DNA from: Phaeosaccion multiseriatum
Taxonomy: Eukaryota; Ochrophyta, other classes
Assembly (NCBI GenBank): GCA_965112735.1
Contig: OZ218962.1
Location: 1,922,001 to 1,986,000, forward strand
DNA: 64,000 nt
Reading direction: 5' to 3'
How positions within the stretch are numbered: the first letter of the stretch is position 1; every line of letters begins with the position of its first letter. The notes beneath the pieces are model-generated. The model did no database searches and was not told the DNA's origin. It saw nothing but the letters and a program-made list of their open reading frames with translations. Position numbers and translations under genes: made by a program. Below are positions 1 to 20,027 of this stretch, piece after piece.

Positions 1-1995
1 GGTGAATGGGGAGTGGGGAGTGGGGAGAGGGAAGTGCGAGGGGCGAGGTCCAAGGAGGGAGGGAGGGAGGGAGGGAGGAGGGGGGGGGAGGGAGGGAGGG
101 AGGGTCCAACGGAAGTGAAGTTAGAAAGATGCGTAGAGGTATATGTGCAGGGGTGTGGATTGAGTGCATCGACCATTGCTTTTCGTTTGCCTTTGCCTTT
201 GCTTTGCTTTGCTTTGCTTTGCTTTGCTTCCGTTCTCCTTCCTCTGTGGGTGGAAGAGAGGGCACACACCGGGGAAGAAGGAGGAGGTCCAGAGGGAGAA
301 AAGGCGCGGAGGACGACAAGTGTCTGGGTAGGCCGGGGTTTATAACGAAGCACCGCACTGCAATGCGCTGTCTTCCATGCCCTTTGTGTTTTCCTTACCC
401 CGCAGGCAGACAGGACAGCAGGCTGGAGACCAGACACACCGTCAGGCCTGCGAGGTACAGTGAGTGAGTGTGTGGGGATCTTCGCATTGCGTCGGAATCC
501 CTTGGGATCCGTGCATGTTGGGATCCCTGCATGCCATTTGTAAGGCCCGCCGAGAGGAAGAGGAGAGCAGCAGCAGTAGCAGTAGCGGCAGCGAGAGGGA
601 GAGAGGCGTGGGCACTTGGGTTGAAAGCAGATAGGGGATGCTTTTTGTATTTTTGTCTTGCCTGCCAGCAGCCACGGTTGTCTCCTTCCGAGTCCCCCAC
701 GCCACAGCAGCAGATGATCTTGTCTTGGGCCGCGTGGGCATTGGCTTTGCTGCCCAACTCGCTTAGAAGGAGGGGAGGGGAGGGGAGGGGAGGAGAGGGG
801 AGGGGAGGCCCCTCGATGGAGAAGACACAGCCACAAGCAGCAGAGATAGGAGGAAGGGAAGGCTTGGAAGCAAAAGGCCCAGCGGTGCGAGAACGTTCCA
901 AGCGCTGGTTGTCGCGACACCCCCCCCCACCCTGACCGGCTTGTCGATCCGTGTCGATGTGAAGGACCAGCGACGAGAAGGTGCCCAGTGCTCTCTCTCT
1001 CTATCTGCCTTCCGGTGCCATCCATGGACTCTTTCCTGAGGGACGTGGGCGTGTGGAGTGGAGCGCAGTGGAATGGTGTGGTGTGGTATGGAGCGGAGTA
1101 GTGGTTGTACTGCTGCCCTGCTGCACGATACGCCACCCCCTCACCAACCCCCACCAATCGAAGCCAGACCCATGGAGAAGCAGGGAGACGACGGGCATCA
1201 CACATCTCGCTCTCTGTCTGTCTTAGAGGGTGTTCGGTTCGCCGCAGTACCCTCAAAGACAAGAAGAGGCTGGGCAGACAGAGAGGGAGATCGACAAGAC
1301 TGACAGACTCGCCTGGTGCTGGTGCTGGATTGGTTTGGTCAGTCGTTTGACACCTTGTCTGCAGGCGTGCGTCTGTCTGTGCTTGATTAGTTTGATCGGT
1401 CATTGACACTTGTCCGCACGAGGCAGGAGGGAACCTGTGCTGCTGTTCGCTCCTTGGGCTCTGCGATGAGGCGGGGGTGAGAGGCGTGTGAGAGAAGGTA
1501 CCGTAACGAAGCTGGACCGCGTGCCGGGCATCACTGGATGCACTCCTATGGGTGGGAGTGAGACAGAGCACATATCCCCTTGAAAGTGGTGGTGTGTGTG
1601 CATGATTCCCCCCCCGACCAAAGGCCGACGTGAGGCAAGTGTTTTACAAATATGCAACGAAATTATTAATTGAGTGAAATCATTTCAACCCCCAGTGTAC
1701 GACACCGACACGACACCAGGCACGACACCGCGTGGTCTGTTTTTTTTTGTTTTTTTTGCCCGCGCGTGCCGAACCTTCCTCCTTCCTCCCCACGTTCGTT
1801 GGTACTCCCTACCCTTGGGTAAACCAAAGGCGCATGTTGGTGCTACAATCAGCCGTCCATGCCGCCTACGCGCATACGGAAGCGTACGTCTGGTGTGGTG
1901 TCGTGTCACGAACCGAGACGGCGGACGTCGGCCCACCCTCCTCCTCCTCCTCCTCCTCCTCCTCCTCCTGGCTCAGAACATCGGCGCGGAGACGG

Positions 1996-2262
1996 GCTCA
2001 CAGCTGGGCATTTTCCGCTAAAAACTCCTCCTCGGGTAGATCTGTACACTACGTACGGATGTAACCGTAGAGGGCATCTTCTTGTCTCTGCCGGTAGCAG
2101 CTGCTGCAGCTGCGGGCTTCTGGTTGGTGGCGGGCGCTGGGGGGTGGGGGGGTCGTCCTCCTCGAAGGCGTCAAGCAACATGTCAAGCAACATGTCAAGC
2201 AAAACATCTCTCCTTTGGAAAACACCGTCCTCTCCTCCAGCGGAAAGTGCCCAGCTGTGAGC
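1996..2262. repeat. 24-base inverted repeat pair enclosing about 220 bases
   Basis: The arms are 1996-2019 and 2239-2262. Read as reverse complements they match at 23 of 24 positions; both contain GCTCACAGCTGGGCA and end TTTCCGCT. The enclosed segment codes for nothing recognisable and I see no target-site duplication outside the arms. It could be the remnant of a small terminal-inverted-repeat element or a local inverted duplication. Confidence 0.6.
2168..2203. repeat. 12-base tandem repeat, about 3 copies
   Basis: TCAAGCAACATG is repeated head to tail about three times inside the interval bounded by the 24-base inverted repeat. Confidence 0.7.
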
Positions 2263-2358
2263 ACATCCCCCTCGGGTCTGGCAACCTCATCTCTCTATCT
2301 CACACCGTACCTCCTTGTCTGCCACCTTACCCTTTCTTCTTCTCCGTCCGTAACATTT

Positions 2359-2368
2359 TTTATTTATT
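2359..2368 (-). promoter_or_regulatory. Possible polyadenylation signal of the oxygenase gene
   Basis: On the minus strand two overlapping AATAAA hexamers lie about 265 bases downstream of the oxygenase stop codon (2633-2635). Position and strand fit a 3' end signal. The match is short and the surroundings are AT-rich, so this is only a candidate. Confidence 0.3.
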
Positions 2369-2632
2369 AGGTTGTCTGCGATTTGAGGAAAAAGCACTTT
2401 CGCGGTCCCAAATCGTAAATTATAACATTATAATATCCCTTTTCTCTCCCCCTCTCCCCTACCCTCTCTTCATCTTGCATTCTCTCTCCTTCACAAAGCA
2501 ACAGTACACAAAAGAGCAATCGGTGAAAGCCCCCATCAGGAGGCGGAATCTCCCCCCCTCCCCCCCCTTCCTTCTGCGGCGCCTCTTTCTCCTGCTGCTG
2601 TATCACCACCTGCTACGGCTGCCGCCAGTTCG

Positions 2633-4042
2633 TCATCTTCCCCCCGCACCTGTCCCACCAACTGCTGCTGCTCCTGTATCACCAACTGCTGCTGCTGCTG
2701 CTGCTGCTGCTCCGGCTGAATTGTAAAACTGCGAGATCTGCACTTCGGTGCCCACGTCAGCAAAGTCTCCTTCGAACCTCCGCCGTCGGAAAGCTCCGAA
2801 GTTGATGGGGTCGTATCTTCTGACTGCGTGGGGGGAAGTGGCCTCCTGTAGGAAGGGAGGGAGGGAGGATGGAGGGGACGGAGGGGACGGAGGGGACGGA
2901 GGGGAGGGAGGGACTGAGGGAGAGAGGGGTTGGCTGGTTGGGTGTGGGGGGGTATACGCTTGTATACAGCGCAGTAGTGGCACGTATTGTACCATTGCCA
3001 AATCGCCAAGTCGTCCATCGAACCAACCCACGTTTATTGAAAAAAAAACAATCACTAAACACGCACGGAAATCATAGAATCACAGACTCGCCAATCAATC
3101 ACCGAATCACCAATCGCCTGACCGACCTGCACGGACGAGAGGGGCTGACGCGTACTCGTGAGGGGCTCCACGGTGGCGTGGTAGGAAGGGTTGTAAAAGA
3201 AGGGCATGGAGAGGCGCGTGTGGATGGCACTGGACAGCACGCGGTGCTCCGGAGCTGCGTACAGGTCGTTGGACCACACCTGTCAAAGTAAGGGGGGGGG
3301 TGCATATCTGTTAGGGGTGTTGCTCTACGTCAGGGGGGGTTTCAGTATGTAAGGGGCGTTGCTGTAAGTACGTATACGTAAGCCCCCACCCCTCTCGCAC
3401 CTGAAGCATGTCCCCCACATTGATGGTGAAGGCCCCCTTTACGGGGGAGATGCTGACCCACTCCTCCTCCTCCTCCTCCTCCTCCTCCTCCTCCTTGCCG
3501 CTGGCTTCGCTCTTCGTCCTCTGCCGTCGCACCTTAAAGAGAGGGGAAGGGGAGGGAGGGATACACGAGGGGGCCAGGGAGGGAGGGAGAGGGGGTGGCA
3601 GGAATCAGATGCCGACAGAGGGGGGTGCAAAGAGGGGGTGGGGGAAAGGAAGGGAGGGAGGCGGGGAGGCGTGGCGAGGGAGGGAGGGAGAAGGAGAGAG
3701 AGAGAGGGGGAGGAGCTGGGGCTCTGGAGCTCGAGATCGGAGAAGAACAGTCGCGTAGAGTAGAGGCATATGGGTACATGGCACTACCTGAAGGGCGGTT
3801 ACGCCATCGTCCTGCAACAGCACGGTCAGGGCTCCGGCGTCCGTGTGGCGGTTGACCGACAAATGTGAGTCAGGGTCGGGGCACAGCGGGTAGTAGTTGA
3901 GTCGGAGGTAGCTCGTGTGCGGAGAGAAGAAGGGCTCGAAAAAGCCTGATATCATGGGGTGGACATGGGGGAGGGTGGAGGGGGAGGTGGGGAGTAAGCA
4001 CAGAAGCTTCAGATGTAATAACATCGAGCCCGTTTATGGTGT

Positions 4043-4095
<53 letters not shown>

Positions 4096-4207
4096 GTGTA
4101 TCTCGATAGGGTCACATACACTGAAAACGGAGGTGGGGTGGGGATGGAGAAGGATAGGATAACATGCCATGAGATGAGAATGAGTCGGAGCTGCGGTATA
4201 TGTATAA

Positions 4208-4258
<51 letters not shown>

Positions 4259-5657
4259 CAACCCCGTATATGCACGCTCGCATACACGCACGCACGCACC
4301 TGCATCGGCCCCCAGACTAAGGGCGACGGCTTCCATGAGGAGGGCCGAGAGGCCTCCCATAGCGTCGTAGTAGCTGTTAGGTTAGCACACACACACCAGT
4401 GGCAGGGGGGGATGGGGTGGGGTTGGGTTGCGTTGGTTGGTTCTTCCTTCATTATTGGCCATTCTTTAGTGCAAAGGAAAGGCAAAAAAAAACACCCTCA
4501 TCCTCACATCACCCACCACCACCACCACCTGCCTACCTCAGGGCTGCATCCCGGAAGCTTGGGCTATGTGTTGGCCACTGATTGAACCCGTCCATGACCA
4601 CATTAACGGGGTCGTCAGGTGGCAGAGAGCGGTCGATTACGTGACCGAAATCGAAGCCCTGCTTCCAGTCTCGCGTCTTAGGGGATGGGGGGGGGGGGGT
4701 GATGGTAATGGCATTGGCATATGCGGCAATAGTGAGTGAGTGAGTCAGTTAGTTAGTAAGTTGGTTAGTCAGTGGATGTCCACCACAGGGATAAATAGAA
4801 GGATGGATGGAGAGAGTAGCAGCAGGAGCAGTAGGAGCAGAAGGGGGGGATAGAGAGTTTGCAGGCCCAGCAAAAGTGGCAGGTGAGTACGCAAACACGC
4901 AAGCAAACACGCTAAGAACCACACCCAACAACCAACCGACCAACCCATCAGACCGATCAACCAACCGACCATCCAACCAGACAGATCAACCAACCCTTCG
5001 AATAGGCCCGACCACGACCAGACGCCCGGAGCCAGACCGACGGGACCCTGCCCAGACCGACCTGTTTGGTGAGCTCGTCGTCATAGAAGCCCCTGCTATT
5101 GTTAGCCGTCCTCCTGCAGCAGGAGAGCTTGTCCTCCAAGGGCAGTGCGAAGAACTTTGCCGACTCTTCTCGCATGGCATCGACTAGAGCGGTGTCCACG
5201 CCGTGATTAATAGCCTGACGTGACGGAGGATTGGGTTGGGTTGATAGGTGAGTTTAGGGTACACGTTTTCAACAGTATTGAGGTAGATGGCGTTTTCTCG
5301 CTTCGATTCGATTCAAAGGGGAGGGAGGAGGGGAGGAGGTGGGAGAGAATTCTTTGAAGAGGGAGGGGGGTTGTGGGTCGGCAAGTGTTTCGATTCGATT
5401 CAAAGGGGAGGGAGGAGAGGAGGAGGTGGGAGAGAATTTTTTTAAGAGGGAGGGGGGTTGGGGGTCGGCAAATGTCAAGTGTGTCAGTGTCAAGTGTCAA
5501 GTTTGTGGCCCACCCTCCCTCTCTCTCCCCCTCGGACTCTCTCTCTCATTGACTGTCGTACCTGGAAGAACCCCCATTCTCTACACGCCTTGCCGATCGC
5601 CTGGCGGGAAGGCGTGGGTTTGAAGGACAGATGGGAGACACGCGCGCATAGACAACA

Positions 5658-5700
<43 letters not shown>

Positions 5701-6511
5701 GGAGGGAGAGAGACAGAGCGAGAGAGAGGGAGAGGGAGAGAGCGGGAGAGATACAAGAGAGGGAGAGAGAGAGAGTAAGAAAGGGAGGGAGACAGATAGA
5801 GAAAAATGAGACAACGAGTCAGCCTGCCTGCCGTTTCGCTGTGCATAACTGCATTCTTGGGTAGCAAGGTCTGTGCAGGCAAAACGCAAGAGAAAGAGTT
5901 CACCAGAGCAAACACACCTCCACTGCTTCCGCGAAGGCCTCCGCTGAGTGCCCGCCAGGCCGGACCACTGCCCCGATGTCGATCACCGGGACACCCTTCG
6001 CCGTTGCCCCTTCTGGTGACGGTGAGCTCCCTTCCGACTCTGCGAATCGGCAGTGCTTGTCTCCTCGGCCTCCGCAGGTCTGCGCCTCGCCACAACCCTC
6101 CTCTGCTGCGCCCCCGTGGGATTCTACACACACTTCCATTTCTGTAGAAGCCGCCGCCGCCGCCGCAGCAGCAGTAGCGGTGTTATATTGGAGAAGGCAA
6201 CGCAGTATCCAAAAGAAAGGGATTACGAGCCGCGCTTTGCGGAGGGCTGTCATGCTCTCTCCTCTTGCAGTCCTGCCCCTCTTCCTGCTGACCCTGCGAC
6301 TGGGTCCTGCCCGCCGGTCAACGAACTTGTCGCCGTTCTCTCCATCCATGGCCTTCCTTTTAGGGGGGAAAAGGCGGATCAAAGGCGGAAGCAAAATCAA
6401 GAAAGCATCCAGTGCCATCCTTAAAAAAGCATCTCCCTCATCACTCTTGGTTCTTTCCCCCCAAATTAAAACAACGAGTGGAGGAGAGGCAGGACAGGTT
6501 TCACAACACAC
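2633..6511 (-). CDS. 2-oxoglutarate/Fe(II) oxygenase, isopenicillin N synthase-like, 9 exons
   Basis: Minus-strand exons that join in phase: 6511-5918, 5600-5562, 5214-5062, 4676-4537, 4373-4300, 3945-3788, 3532-3401, 3279-3127, 2845-2633 (stop at 2633-2635); about 551 residues from the first Met. The order fits the non-haem dioxygenase N-terminal domain (VPVIDIG, then WGFFQ joined to AINHGVD, then FFALPLEDK) followed by the 2OG-Fe(II) core. Seen in the core: LRLNYYPLCP; the iron ligands HTD (3839-3847) and the distal His of PEHRV (3244-3246); and RLS (3208-3216), the usual 2-oxoglutarate-binding RxS. The end, RYDPINFGAF and EVQISQFY, is typical of the family. Substrate is unknown. Start is uncertain: Met at 6511, 6418 or 6349; the first two give a hydrophobic basic N-terminus that could be a targeting peptide. 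A poly-Glu insert sits between core strands (exon 3532-3401), and the C-terminus ends in an AVGDT-plus-Ala tail made by the dispersed motif. Confidence 0.88.
4049..4258. repeat. Two (TA)n microsatellites in an oxygenase intron
   Basis: TA runs at about 4047-4088 and 4208-4258 lie in the intron between exons 4373-4300 and 3945-3788. Confidence 0.9.
5302..5475. repeat. 87-base tandem duplication in an oxygenase intron
   Basis: The segments 5302-5388 and 5389-5475 are head-to-tail copies that both start TTCGATTCGATTCAAAGG and differ at about five positions. They lie in the intron between exons 5600-5562 and 5214-5062. This looks like a recent duplication. Confidence 0.85.
5660..5790. repeat. 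(GA)n-rich tract
   Basis: Imperfect GA and GGGA repeats in the first intron of the oxygenase gene. On the sense (minus) strand it is a CT-rich tract just upstream of the 3' splice site at 5600. Confidence 0.85.
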
Positions 6512-6600
6512 CTGTATCTTCTATCTAGGATACCCTGTCAAGGGTCTGTCCTCAGGGGTGGGGTCGGAGCAGAGGAGAGGAGTTATTCCCCCCGGATGGT

Positions 6601-15398
<8,798 letters not shown>

Positions 15399-15826
15399 GC
15401 AGTCTGTGTGTCTATAAGGAGAGCAGGAGCGTACGATAGCGGTGTATCGGCGCCCTCTCTCTTTCTCTTGTCAAACCGGCCTGACCTCTGAATGACCGAC
15501 GTGGTATCATGAGGAGGGAGGGGGAGAAGGAGGGCTCACAGGAGGAAGGGAGGGAGGGAGGATGGGGGGGAGGGGGGGAGGGAGGGAGGGAGGGAGGGAG
15601 GGAGGGAGGGAGGGAGGGAGGGAGGGAGGGAGGGAGGGAGGGAGGGAGGGCTAGGTGCGCTCAAGCTGAGACGGACGGTGCGCTGGAGACTCTTCCAGCC
15701 GTACCACCTCGCGTGTTGGTGCTTCAGATGGGCCATTTGATGTGTGTCACACCCGAGGACACATGTGTTAGTAGTAGTGTTTGGAGGGGGCAGGGGTGGG
15801 GAGGGTTTGGTACAAGTTAGTGGCAT

Positions 15827-15887
<61 letters not shown>

Positions 15888-16671
15888 GTGTGTGTGTCGG
15901 GGGGGGGCAAGGCATCGCTCTTTGGTGCAGCACGCTACCATACGTCTGCATACGTATGCAGGCACTGCAGTTGTACCATACGTATGCAGGTAAAGGGAAA
16001 GGGGGCTCGTTTAGAAGATAAGATAATTCCAGGATAATTCTCTTCCACTACTTTCGTTGTAGTAGATGAGGGATTGTATACAAAGAAAAAAAGGAAGAAG
16101 CCATCCCTCACTATTGAACTTGACTCCTTCGAATCCATCATTCATCGGCTCGTTTTTATCACCTACATACACCCCACACGTGGCCACACGTGGAGGCTCT
16201 CCACACGGCCGCCCCGGCTGCTCTACTGTCACTCCCTTCACAGGGAACTACGTAGTAATACGTAAATACTCACAAACTCAAATCACTTACAAAGTGCTTC
16301 TTCCTGATCACTTTGACTCGTGTGGAAGCTTACAAGCAGCTGAGCTGGTCGATCACTGCTGTGCTCTGTTCTCTTGCTCATCTTCTTCTCGCTGCAAGAG
16401 AAGACCACAGAACATTGGCGCTGCAACTTTCCTTCCCCTCCCCCAGGCACAGGGTCCACAAGTCAGTGAAAACGTCAAGTCTTACCAAGTCCGGGAGCAG
16501 GAGGAGGAGCAAGTGCAGGGGGTAGGGGGGGGCGAGTCATCTTCCTTCCCCTCCCCTCCTTCACTGATTTAAGACTCGCGGAGGCTTTGGACCTTCACAA
16601 GAGTACAAGTAGAGACGAGCGTCAACTCCCGTTCCAAAATCGTCCACTGCGGCAGGCTGCTGCTGTCGTAA
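15399..16671. other. Convergent intergenic region
   Basis: Lies between the stop of the ankyrin gene and the minus-strand stop of the RING gene. It holds a (GGGA)n run (about 15545-15650), a (CA)n run (about 15832-15886) that flips into GT (CACGCGTGTGTGTG), and short repeats of CATACGTATGCAGG near 15948-15988. I see no gene. Confidence 0.6.
15545..15650. repeat. (GGGA)n microsatellite
   Basis: Imperfect, then perfect GGGA repeats downstream of the ankyrin gene. Confidence 0.9.
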
Positions 16672-19600
16672 CTATACCACCGCTACAACTGCTGCTGCTG
16701 TATCACCAACTGCTGATGATGATGCTGCTGCCCCAGGAGGATGCGTGACATGAGCCGGTTCCGGAGGAGGACGAGTGTCATCAGGCCCCATCTCTCCCTC
16801 CACGGAGGACCTCAGTGTGGACTCCAAATCACTCACACCCCCCACCTCCTCTTCCTCCTCCTCCTGCTCCTCCTCCTCCTCCTCCTCCTCCTCCTCCTCC
16901 GCCTCCTTCTCCTCCACCTGCTGCTGCTGCTGCTGCTGCTGTTGCTCACCATCTCCGTTCCTAGCAGCCTCTCCTCCCGCATCAGCAGCAAAGGGAGGAG
17001 AAGTAGAAGTAGACAGCGCATCCCCTCCTTCTACCCCCTCAGTCGCATGAGGAGTACGAAGAGGCAATGCCCCAGGGGTGGAAGAGGTGGAAGAGCTGCC
17101 TCGGCGTCTGCGGGTGGCTCTCCGCGTCCGCCGCCTCTCCTGAGAGTTGGCATACACTCCGTACAACCAATTGTTGAAGGGCTCCAAAGGGTTGTGGAGG
17201 CTGGAGGGAGGCAGGCAGCATGCCTCGGGCTCAACGTTGAGCTCCGTCTTGCAAAAAGGGCACGAGCTGTGGGTGGAGATCCAGGGGTCCAAGCACTATG
17301 TGCATTGGTGCAATTGGTGCATTGGTGTATTGGTGCATTGGTGCATTGGTGTATTGGTGTGTGGGCGTGGGGTCCGTTATGGAGGGAAGGGGAGGGATGG
17401 GGGTGTTCGAGGGAGGGTAGAGGGTTGGGTTTGGTAGCCAGGGGAGGGGTGGGGCAGGGACGGAGCGGGGGGAGAGGAGGACAAAGGAGAGGACATGTGT
17501 TGGGTTATGGGGCGGGCGGAGAGAGGCGATAAGAAGAAGAAAATCAAGGCAGACAGACAGAACAACAAACAAAGTCAAGACATCCACAGCCATACATGCG
17601 TAAGCGTTGGTTGCACACGCACGAAAAAAAAAGACATGATTCCCCCCATGCCGCTCTGCGTCCCTCCTTCTCTTATTTCCCCCAACCTCTCTCCCTCTCT
17701 GTGTGCCTCCTTTGGGACCCTCTCTCTCTTATCTCTCTCCCTTTGTCCCTCCTTTGTTGTGTCCTCTCCTCTCTCCCTCTCTGTGCCCTATCTCCCTCCT
17801 TTTCTTATCTCCTTCTCTCTTATCTCTGTCCCTCTCCATCCCCCTCCCTCCCTCTCTCCCTCCCTCCCCCTCTCCTTCCTCACCTCCTTATGGAAGATGT
17901 GCAGACAATTAAGCAAGTACACCTCTTCATCGTCCTGCAGCTCCCCCAGACAAATAGAGCACGTCCCGTCCAGCTGATCCACCGACGACAGACCCCTCCT
18001 CCTGTCTGTGCTCGTGCCTAGCTCAGACGGGTCTGCACCCGCCCCTATACCCGAGCCAGCGAGCCCTTCATTGCCTCCCTTTCCGGACCGCCGGAAGAAG
18101 TCTGCGAGACTGCCGCTCATGCCCTTCGTGTCAGGAAGCGGGGCGATGATGCTTCCCATACTTCCTCCTCCTCCTTCTCCTCCTCCACTCTCATTCTCCT
18201 CCTCCACTTTCACCTCTCCCTCCGAAACCGCTGCGAAGGAGACCCCACTGCTGCTGCGACGATGATGCCAACTTCGCTTCCTCCCCTCCTTCTCCTGCTG
18301 CTGTACAAGCTGCTCCTGCTGCTGTACAAGCTGGAGTTGCAAATGCTGCGCTCGATGCTGGGCGGCTTTGCTTCCTCCACTGAGCCAGAGGCCTGTGAAG
18401 TTGGGTGCTCCCTGAATCGGCCCAGTCCCACGCGAGACGCCCCCCAACCCCAGCCCGCCGCTACCACCACCCCCTGACTTATTCTTTCGGGCAGCCCCAT
18501 TCGCATTGCCTTCCCCTACCCCTGCCCCTCCGAGGGGCGGGCTCGGAGTGACACCCATGCTCTTACTCCGCACGTGACCAGCACCACCAGCACCAGCACC
18601 ACCACCACCGCCACCACCACGCTCCTTCTCCGACGGCGGCCACCCTGGCCCCTGCCCTTGTTCGACAAGGTCGTCATCGACTGAATCGCCGCATTGCCAC
18701 ACCTTGTCACTGCTGCTGACAGCCTGTTGCCCCTTCGACACGATTCCCACCATGAGCTCTGCCGAGCCCGTCATCAGCCCCTCCCCCCCTCGTCCCTCTT
18801 CTCCTGCTTCTCCTCCTCCTCGCTCATACTCAACTCCCCCCACACCAGTGCTGTGCTGCACAGCCACGATTACGGGTGGTCCAGCCTTGGTGTCCCGTCG
18901 AGAGAAGGTGGCGTTCGACTTGTACGGAAAGACGGCGATTTGGTCGAGATTCTTTCGCGTCACCCCCAGATGACGGTTCTTTTGCCAGGACGCAAGGTGG
19001 TTGGGGTTGAACATGTTCCGGAGGCGGCTCTGTTGTGTTGTTGTGGCAGAAGGGGCAAGGCAGAAAGGAAGGAAGGAAGAAAAGGAAGATGGGGTGGAGT
19101 GGGGTAGGTGGGAGAAGAGGAGAAGCAGAAAGGAAGTAGGGGGAAGAGGGAGGAAGAAAGGGTGGCGTAGGTAGAGTGGAGAAGGAGAAGAAAAATGCGA
19201 GGAGAGCAGTGCAGGTACGTCATACCCAGAAGGGGGGGGGGTGAGACAAAGGAACGAATGTGTCCTGGGAGGAAACAAGAGATCTAACAACAACAATAAT
19301 AATAATAATAATATGGCCAACACACACAAACACATACACACACACACACACATACACACATACATGCACACACACACATGCACAGACATACAACCAACCA
19401 AACCGAGGCTTTGCTTGAGAGTTTAGTCGCTCGGCCACGAGTACTACGCTGTTTTAAGTGTTTGTGACTAAGAGGGTATCCATCCTCGCGTCCTCGCCGA
19501 CACGTGCTGGAGCAGCCGAGAAAGGCAAAGCAGAGAGAGGGGAGGAAAACACCAAGATAGAGCCCCATGTGTCGCACTCACGTTGTTCCGATTGGTGAAG

Positions 19601-20027
19601 ATGAGGTAGACGCAATATATGTGGCTGGTGGTGGGAGGGGGAAGCAGGGGAGCACGGGGGGAACAGTAGGAGGGACCGGAGGGGGGCGGGCATCACATGG
19701 TTAGACGCGCTGCAGACACGACAGTCAGTGCACACCACGCAGCAGATACATCCCCAGGCCCTGTCTTTCGCGAGAGGACCATCTGTTAAGCTTCCCCGCC
19801 CCCATGATTCCAATTGATCGAAGGCTTCCGTAACTATTCCCTTCTCCTCCATCTCTCTCCGTGTCTCACCTAACCGTGATGATGGTGGTACACACCCCCA
19901 GCAAGGCCGTGAGCCAGGCATTCTGCGTGCGAATGGCGTAGATCCACGACACCACGAGGAACCACACGAGTAGTGCGGTTAACGAGAAAAGCACCAAGAC
20001 GCACAGTGCCCCCCCGCAACGGCCCAT
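16672..20027 (-). CDS. Membrane-anchored RING-H2 zinc finger protein (putative E3 ubiquitin ligase), 4 exons
   Basis: Minus-strand exons in phase: 20027-19870, 19624-19582, 19029-17884, 17295-16672; 656 residues. Exon 1 (MGRCGGALCVLVLF) gives two hydrophobic segments, VLVLFSLTALLVWFLVVSW and AWLTALLGVCTTIITV, separated by a short polar loop, so the protein is probably membrane-anchored at its N-terminus. A long Gly/Ser/Gln/Glu-rich linker follows. The RING-H2 is assembled across the last intron: CSIC, then CLHIFHKE joined to C, then CPFC. This fits C-x2-C ... C-x-H-x2-H-x2-C ... C-x2-C exactly and is the strongest evidence for the splice. RING-H2 domains recruit E2 enzymes for ubiquitin transfer; the target is unknown. 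After the RING come FNNWLYGVY, a basic RRR-rich stretch, poly-Gln, poly-Glu and an Ala/Val tail that begins with the dispersed-motif peptide AVGDT. Convergent with the ankyrin gene. Confidence 0.88.
17298..17360. repeat. 8-base tandem repeat (GCATTGGT)
   Basis: About eight imperfect copies of TTGGTGCA/TTGGTGTA lie in the last intron of the RING gene, immediately upstream (in gene sense) of the 3' splice site at 17296. In gene sense they read as CACCAATG-type repeats. Confidence 0.8.

Larger units (their letters stand above)
1..2632. other. No gene recognised; 3' flank of the oxygenase gene
   Basis: I see no conserved protein, RNA gene or consistent splicing pattern here. The open frames are compositional (purine tracts near 57-105, a TTTGC run near 184-230, a GGGGA run near 773-808). 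Two structured items are listed separately: a 24-base inverted repeat pair (1996-2019 and 2239-2262) and a 12-base tandem repeat (TCAAGCAACATG, near 2168-2203). The right part probably holds the 3' untranslated region of the minus-strand oxygenase gene. Confidence 0.5.
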
